Positions 59,075 to 64,000 of a stretch of DNA of 64,000 bases are shown in pieces. The notes beneath the pieces are model-generated. The model saw only the letters and a list, made by a program, of their open reading frames with translations. It had not been told where the DNA came from and did no database searches. This DNA comes from Scortum barcoo (taxonomy: Eukaryota; Chordata; Actinopteri; Centrarchiformes; Terapontidae): the NCBI GenBank assembly GCA_023238725.1, contig CM041533.1, forward strand, positions 25,591,766 to 25,655,765, given 5' to 3'. The position numbers and the translations under genes are program-made. Every line of letters begins with the position of its first letter. The stretch's first letter is position 1.

Positions 59075-59185
59075 ATCAAATCAAATCAAATTAAATCAAA
59101 TTGTTTGTCACATACACAATCGCACACAGTACAACGTGTAGTGAAATTCATTTGTGCAAAGCTCCAGAGCAGCTAACAAAAAATA
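59075..59185. repeat. Interspersed repeat end with aaatc-rich tract
   Basis: A run of aatcaaatcaaattaaatc leads into attgtttgtcacatacacaa, cacacagtacaacgtgtagt and gaaattcatttgtgcaaagc, a phrase set common in fish interspersed repeats. It lies less than 500 bp upstream of the map4 coding exon. Confidence 0.6.
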
Positions 59186-59551
59186 AAAATAGAATAATAC
59201 TGAAGCCTAACTTGTAAGGAGTTGAGCTCTTGTTATCATGGCTTTGTCTCTAATTACTAACATTAATACAAGAACCTAGTGATACAGAGGGAAGAAAACC
59301 TCACAGTGCAACATGTCTCTTTGTCTGTTCTCATTTTTATTATCTGGCTGCATCTGCAATCACACCACTGCTCCCCTGAGTCGACAGGCTTGGAAAAGGT
59401 ATCACCTACACATAATAAGTGTGACGGTCAGTGGAAGGAAGAAATTTTTGTTTTATTTATGACACACAAGTGATGTGACTGTCAGACAACCTGTGAGGTG
59501 GGTAAAGCATAAAAACAGAAATAAACACCCCACTCTCTGTTTTCTCTCCAG

Positions 59552-59751
59552 TAACAGGACTATGGACCTGAGCCTGCGAGATGCTCTGGGTGGGGGTGGA
59601 GGTGGGGTCCCGGGTGGGGCCCCTGCTGAGGCCCTACTGAAGCGAGACTTTGTTGCCACGCTGGAGAAAGAGAGCTATGATGACAAGGTGGGAGAGACGG
59701 TCTCCAAGAGCGACTACCGACCGTTACTGGATGGAAAGGACACCAAGAGCG
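59552..59751 (+). CDS. map4: Microtubule-associated protein 4, exon 2 with start codon (5' part of gene)
   Basis: The ATG is at 59562, ten bases after a tctctccag acceptor. The 63 complete codons begin MDLSLRDAL, then a glycine/proline-rich insert (GGGGGGVPGGAPAE). KRDFVATLEKESYDDKVGET and SDYRPLLDGKD follow, and the exon ends G|gtaagt in phase 1. MAP4 proteins open MADLSLADAL and continue KRDFxATLExExxDDxVGET, so identity is clear. MAP4 binds and stabilises microtubules through C-terminal repeats, which lie beyond this window; this exon is the acidic projection-domain N-terminus. The glycine run is an addition relative to mammals. Because the upstream bases include an in-frame TAA, this ATG is the start unless another promoter is used. 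Confidence 0.92.
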
Positions 59752-62700
59752 GTAAGTCGCCATGAGCCTTTATGCAAAGATGTGAGGATGGGGTGATGCT
59801 TTCCCTAATGTGATGTTGATCCCTGTAGGGAAGCTCTTTTTACTCAAGGAGGTTAGAGTTGAAGTGACTGGTGGGCATTTAGAAAAAAAGATCTTTTGCA
59901 CCACCGAAGGATCCACAGATCGCTCTGCCATTTTAACATGATTAAAACTGCGACAAAAAAGTGTAATAACTTTGACAAAAAAGCAGTGTGGTCATGTGTG
60001 TCATTATGATGCATCAGTTTTGTTGAGCAAGTTTCAAGTCTGTGTGAGTTAGCACAAAAAGAGCAGCTGAAACTAAGGTAAAGTTTGATGGATTGATCAG
60101 GTATAACGACAATGTTCATGATGAACACTATATTTATAAGACAAATGATAGTAAAGTGTAAAGTGTATTAAGCTCACTGTAAAGCCAGTTAACCTAGCAC
60201 ATATGCTCCCAGTAGGAAAAGGAATATTATTCAGGCCTGTGATGATTCAGTACTCTTGGTAGCATTTGCCACCTGAATGCTTCTGCATTTTTCATGCAGT
60301 CCTGCTGAATAATATAAAACCTCCTGCAGCTGTCGTAAGAAATATAACAGGCATAATCAATAAAAATGTCACATTTAGGGTGGTTGCTTATAAACGTACA
60401 GAGATGGAATTGATTGAGTGATTTAGTGTGGCATTTCTATAAAGTTGTCTTGCATGAGACAGATTTTTTAAATGGTTAAATTTAAAGCAGCAGAAGCAGG
60501 AATACATTTAATCCCAATAATAAAAACTCTGCATCCTACATTTCCAAAAAGCTTGATAATCTCTTTCTTTATACCTTCACTGCCTGGTTAAAAACACCAT
60601 ATCTCACATTTGCACTGCAAGATTTGTAGTAAAAAAATAATTGTCTCCAATCCCAAGATTAGATGACCCTTATGACAACACTGTGACATCATCAGGGTTA
60701 TTTTTGTCAGGTTTGCAACAGTGCCATAGAAACTACTATATGTTTGCAGTCAAACAACTGAACTATGTACCATTGGTCAGATGCCCTTAAAAAAAAAAAA
60801 AAAACTAATATGATGAACTAATATGATAACACCTTATTGTCACATTTCCTCACAGAATTTAAGATGATGTAGGTAAATATTTGTTTGTCTGAAAGCTGAT
60901 GGATCCTAGTAGTGAAAGGAAATTTGAAACTGAATGTGAAACTGTGTTAACGGTTTTAAGTGTTTAACTGTGATAAGGTGATTTCAGTAGCTATGATAGC
61001 CTGCAGAGGGAAAGCCCACGCAGCACATTTAATGAGCCTCACCTCTTCAGTCTCCACTGTCTTAGCACAAAATGTCTCTGTCCCCCAGCACAGAGAGCCA
61101 CAAACTGTTTGGAGTAGTTTCTGTAATTTCCTCTTTTAAATGGGGCAGATAATTCCAGCAGCTATTACATAAATTACCTTAAAAACTGATCATTTTTTTC
61201 AATTTCATAGTGGATTTAGTTAAGAACCCTGATTTTTAAAGCTTTTCTACAGTGACAGTGCAGAGAGGTAGGATAAGCTCTGTGTAAACATGCTTACCTT
61301 ACACAAATGAACTGAACAATAGATGAATGAAAGGAAGAGTTGAGAGATCAAGATAGAAATAATACAGATGAGAGCAAACAGGGGGGTTTGAGGAAGAGGA
61401 GAGGGAGGGATGGAGAATAAGGGAGTCATCCAGGCTGGAGAGTTAAAGAGAGCAGACACAAAGGCCCTGTAGACACACAGAGACATGGATTATTATATAG
61501 AAGGGGGTTTGTTCAATCTTCAAGGGAAGGTGGGTCATTTGTGCTAACAAGGGTCTGCTGCAGTTTCTCTTCTGTTGGGAAAACGTTCACATGTAGTTTC
61601 TTTAGTTCTTCTGTGGGCCTGTGCCAATGAGATAAGCCCCCTTTAATTCATCATGTTTGTGTTCATGATATAGAAAACTTCAGAGACCGCAAATTCAGTC
61701 AAAGTAGTTTAAAGCTGCTGAACGTAACATTTGAAAAGAAAAAAAAAAGTGTTTAGCTGACTTTAGCTTCTCACAGCGACAGGCCAATGTGCAGACAAGG
61801 ACCTTGAATCCAGGTCCCAATTTAGAAAGTGTAAGGTGATTAAATGATGATATCATTTGCTTTAAAGTTGAACTTTAAGATTCTGCAAACTGTTCACTAT
61901 CCATCAGCTGTCAGTCATTTCCACTTAACTGAGCTAACGGTTTTATCTTTGAAAAGCAAAAACTTTCTCTTTTCCAACATACCAAGGGATGTTTTTTTCT
62001 CTACAAATCCTTCACTGGTCAACGAGCATGTAAAGAAGAACCATGGCACAAGTTTCATTTTGTAGTTTGACTCATTGAATAAATGGTAATTAGCTTGAGC
62101 TGGCTGTGTTTGGCTACACCTACACAAAGGACTTACAGCGAGACACACATGTACCTTAAAATGTTATTTGTGGCTCTATTGAAAATAGCACCCTGTCAGA
62201 TCATGATTTAGACATAAAAACAATTATTTATTCAGCTCTTCTATCAGAGAATGGCAGTTTCTCACTTATGTTAACTATAATTATAATGCAGTGATAATTT
62301 ATTGATGTTTAATTAAACACATGCTGCTTTAATAAGGCTTTCCCCCACTTGTTACAGACATGATGTGTTAATAATTAATGTTGTTTTTAACAGTGTGGGA
62401 CACGCTGTGCTGAAACATCTTATGCATTGATGTAGAGCCTTTGGCCAAATCCAAATGGTTTAAATTAAGAGATCATAAGATTTCAATATTAGTTACAGTC
62501 GTCAGCGGTCCAATAATGATCCTTGACTTGTTATTTTTCACTGCACAAAATGCTGAAATAACAAGCTCTTCAAGTTCAGCTTTATATATGAGGGCTATCA
62601 GGGATCCTCCTGGGAGTGTGTGTGTGTCTGTGTGTGTGTGTGTGTGCTGGAGATTAAGTGTAATTGCTTCCGACACTTGGCTGGCCAGCCCTGTCTAGAC

Positions 62701-64000
62701 TTAAATTAGCTGAAGGACTGTCGGTCTTTGTCTTTTTCTCCCAAGCTCAGTTTTTATTTTTCCTCTCGTTTAGGCCCAGTCTTGTTTCATCCTATCTCCA
62801 TTTCTTTTTCCCTTATGACATTTTTTTTTGCTTTCTCTTTCTTTCCGTCTCTGTTCCACTTGTCCTCTCTGTCTTTTTCTCTTCCTGTCATTGTTACGCT
62901 GTGTCAGCCTGGAGACAGTGCTGTATGAGCATCATTACCATCACCACACCCACACACATACACAAAATTAGCACCCTGCCAGTGGCACAGTCTGGTCCAA
63001 TGAGTTGAATGCTAACCGGTCTAACTGTCAGTGTTTGACATGCAAACAGTACTGAGCTGGAGGGAGCAGAGTTTGGCCACAACTCTAATCCATAACACTT
63101 GTAGATGGTGAAAAAGGCTGGAATGTACATAAACCCATGATGATGGAATTTCAAAGAAGATCATTTGGGCCCTTTTTCAGACATTAGAAAAGTCCCTTCA
63201 AAGCCATGTAAGACATTATACAACTTTTTTTACAGGCTGAGTAATACTCCTCTATAATGTTTATATATTCAATGATACTGCCTCATAACCACTCAAGATT
63301 AATCACGTTATGGATAGAACACAGATAGCAACGTAGATCCAGAGATAGATGAGATCATGTGGATTGGTCTGATATCTAAAGATGCTAAACACAGATAACA
63401 CTTCAAACAGAGTTGCACGCATGTTTTTTTTTTAATCTCTATGATAAAGCATCAGCCTGTCGTATCATGTTACGTCTTTGACATGCCCGTGCACAGTTGG
63501 TATGATGTGATCACCAAAAGCAGAATTCCTCTTGCTGTGTGTGTTTGAGAGAGACTGTTTAAAATACTGGTAGTTATAGTTTCATATAACAGATCCCCAG
63601 TCAAATATGCATGACACCACAGATTAATGTGGCATAAGATTTTAACCCAGGGACCGCTATTGGCACTAATTTATGAAAAGACATTGTGAAAAAGACTTTT
63701 GTACAGGGCAACAATGGGATTGTTTAATAAAGTAATAACATTTTCTTGGTTGTAAAAAGACAACTAGTTTGTATGTTTAAAAGCTCTGAGCTTGTTGCTG
63801 AGTGCTGCAGATGATTTTTCAGAGTATCATGTATCCTGTGTGGTGCTGTGTTGGTAAGCTCTGTCTTTGAATAATGATGGTCTCTGACGGCCTTGATCTT
63901 TCTGCCACAGTCTGACTCCTTGTTGGTGATTTGGCCCTTTCCTATTGGAAGCTGTGACAGGTGTTGGTCTGGTGTCACAGATCCCTTGTTCGGGGTCCCT
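59752..64000 (+). other. map4: map4 intron 2, continuing past the window
   Basis: Begins with donor gtaagt. No second map4 exon was recognised to the end of the window. Contents are an A run at 60789-60805, a purine-rich stretch at 61310-61460 and a GT microsatellite at 62618-62646. Open frames here show no coding character. Confidence 0.6.
62618..62646. repeat. (GT)n microsatellite
   Basis: About 14 GT units with one TCT interruption. Confidence 0.9.

Larger units (their letters stand above)
40924..59551 (+). other. map4: map4 intron 1 (18.6 kb)
   Basis: Inferred from the donor at 40924 and the acceptor tctctccag at 59551. It is mostly non-coding A/T-rich DNA. Recognised contents are the two related repeats at 42370-42645 and 50140-50465, an exon-like segment at 44179-44284, microsatellites, a 20-bp triple repeat at 50541-50600, and an L2 fragment at 58205-58700. 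Long first introns often hold enhancers, but none can be proven here. Confidence 0.55.

Noticed and set aside
59453..59763. Pro/Gly-rich open frames antisense to the map4 exon
   Set aside because: Shadows of the glycine-rich N-terminus of map4.
62441..63154. Open frames at the right end on both strands
   Set aside because: T-rich composition and a GT tract inside map4 intron 2; no similarity to map4 or other proteins.

Overview
This is nuclear DNA of a bony fish, probably a percomorph teleost. The evidence is intron-split vertebrate genes, very abundant CA/GT and AT microsatellites, and many degenerate copies of repeat families familiar from teleost genomes (L2/Maui-type LINEs, LINE 3' tails, interspersed non-autonomous repeats). 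There are no bacterial-type genes, CRISPR arrays or operons. Gene density is low: two genes and one apparent gene remnant in 64 kb.

Layout. (1) 360-2985: a broken L2-type LINE on the + strand with reverse transcriptase remnants and a long 3' UTR. (2) 3140-5664, minus strand: exons of a MAST-family (microtubule-associated Ser/Thr kinase) gene that looks decayed. An expected ~100-residue stretch is absent, the catalytic loop is altered, two conserved segments are deleted, and one exon either shifts frame or needs an internal splice acceptor. (3) 7984-13875, minus strand: a complete eight-exon LIM-homeobox gene. All eight coding exons join in phase into a 328-residue protein with two LIM domains and a homeodomain. 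Its C-terminus matches LHX8 rather than LHX6, so it is lhx8, possibly the divergent teleost lhx8b paralogue. (4) About 13.9-40.7 kb: roughly 27 kb without a recognisable gene, holding microsatellites, LINE tails, interspersed repeats and a striking 36-bp perfect inverted repeat. (5) 40.74-40.92 kb: a GC-rich promoter and untranslated first exon with a strong donor site. It is followed by an 18.6-kb intron and then the start-codon exon of map4 (59552-59751), whose N-terminus is diagnostic. The rest of map4 lies beyond the window.

The two intact genes do not form a pathway: lhx8 is a nuclear transcription factor and map4 encodes a microtubule-binding protein. The MAST remnant next to lhx8 may reflect ancestral linkage, since MAST2 and LHX8 are both on human 1p, but that is inference. 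I found no clear new biological system. The most unusual signals are the decaying kinase, a set of perfect short inverted repeats suggestive of template-switch mutation (four of the six lie outside recognised repeats, with clusters at 10.7-11.1 kb and single copies at 21.2 and 37.8 kb), and an exon-like segment with strong splice sites inside map4 intron 1. Splice positions below were derived by hand from GT/AG signals, reading phase and homology.
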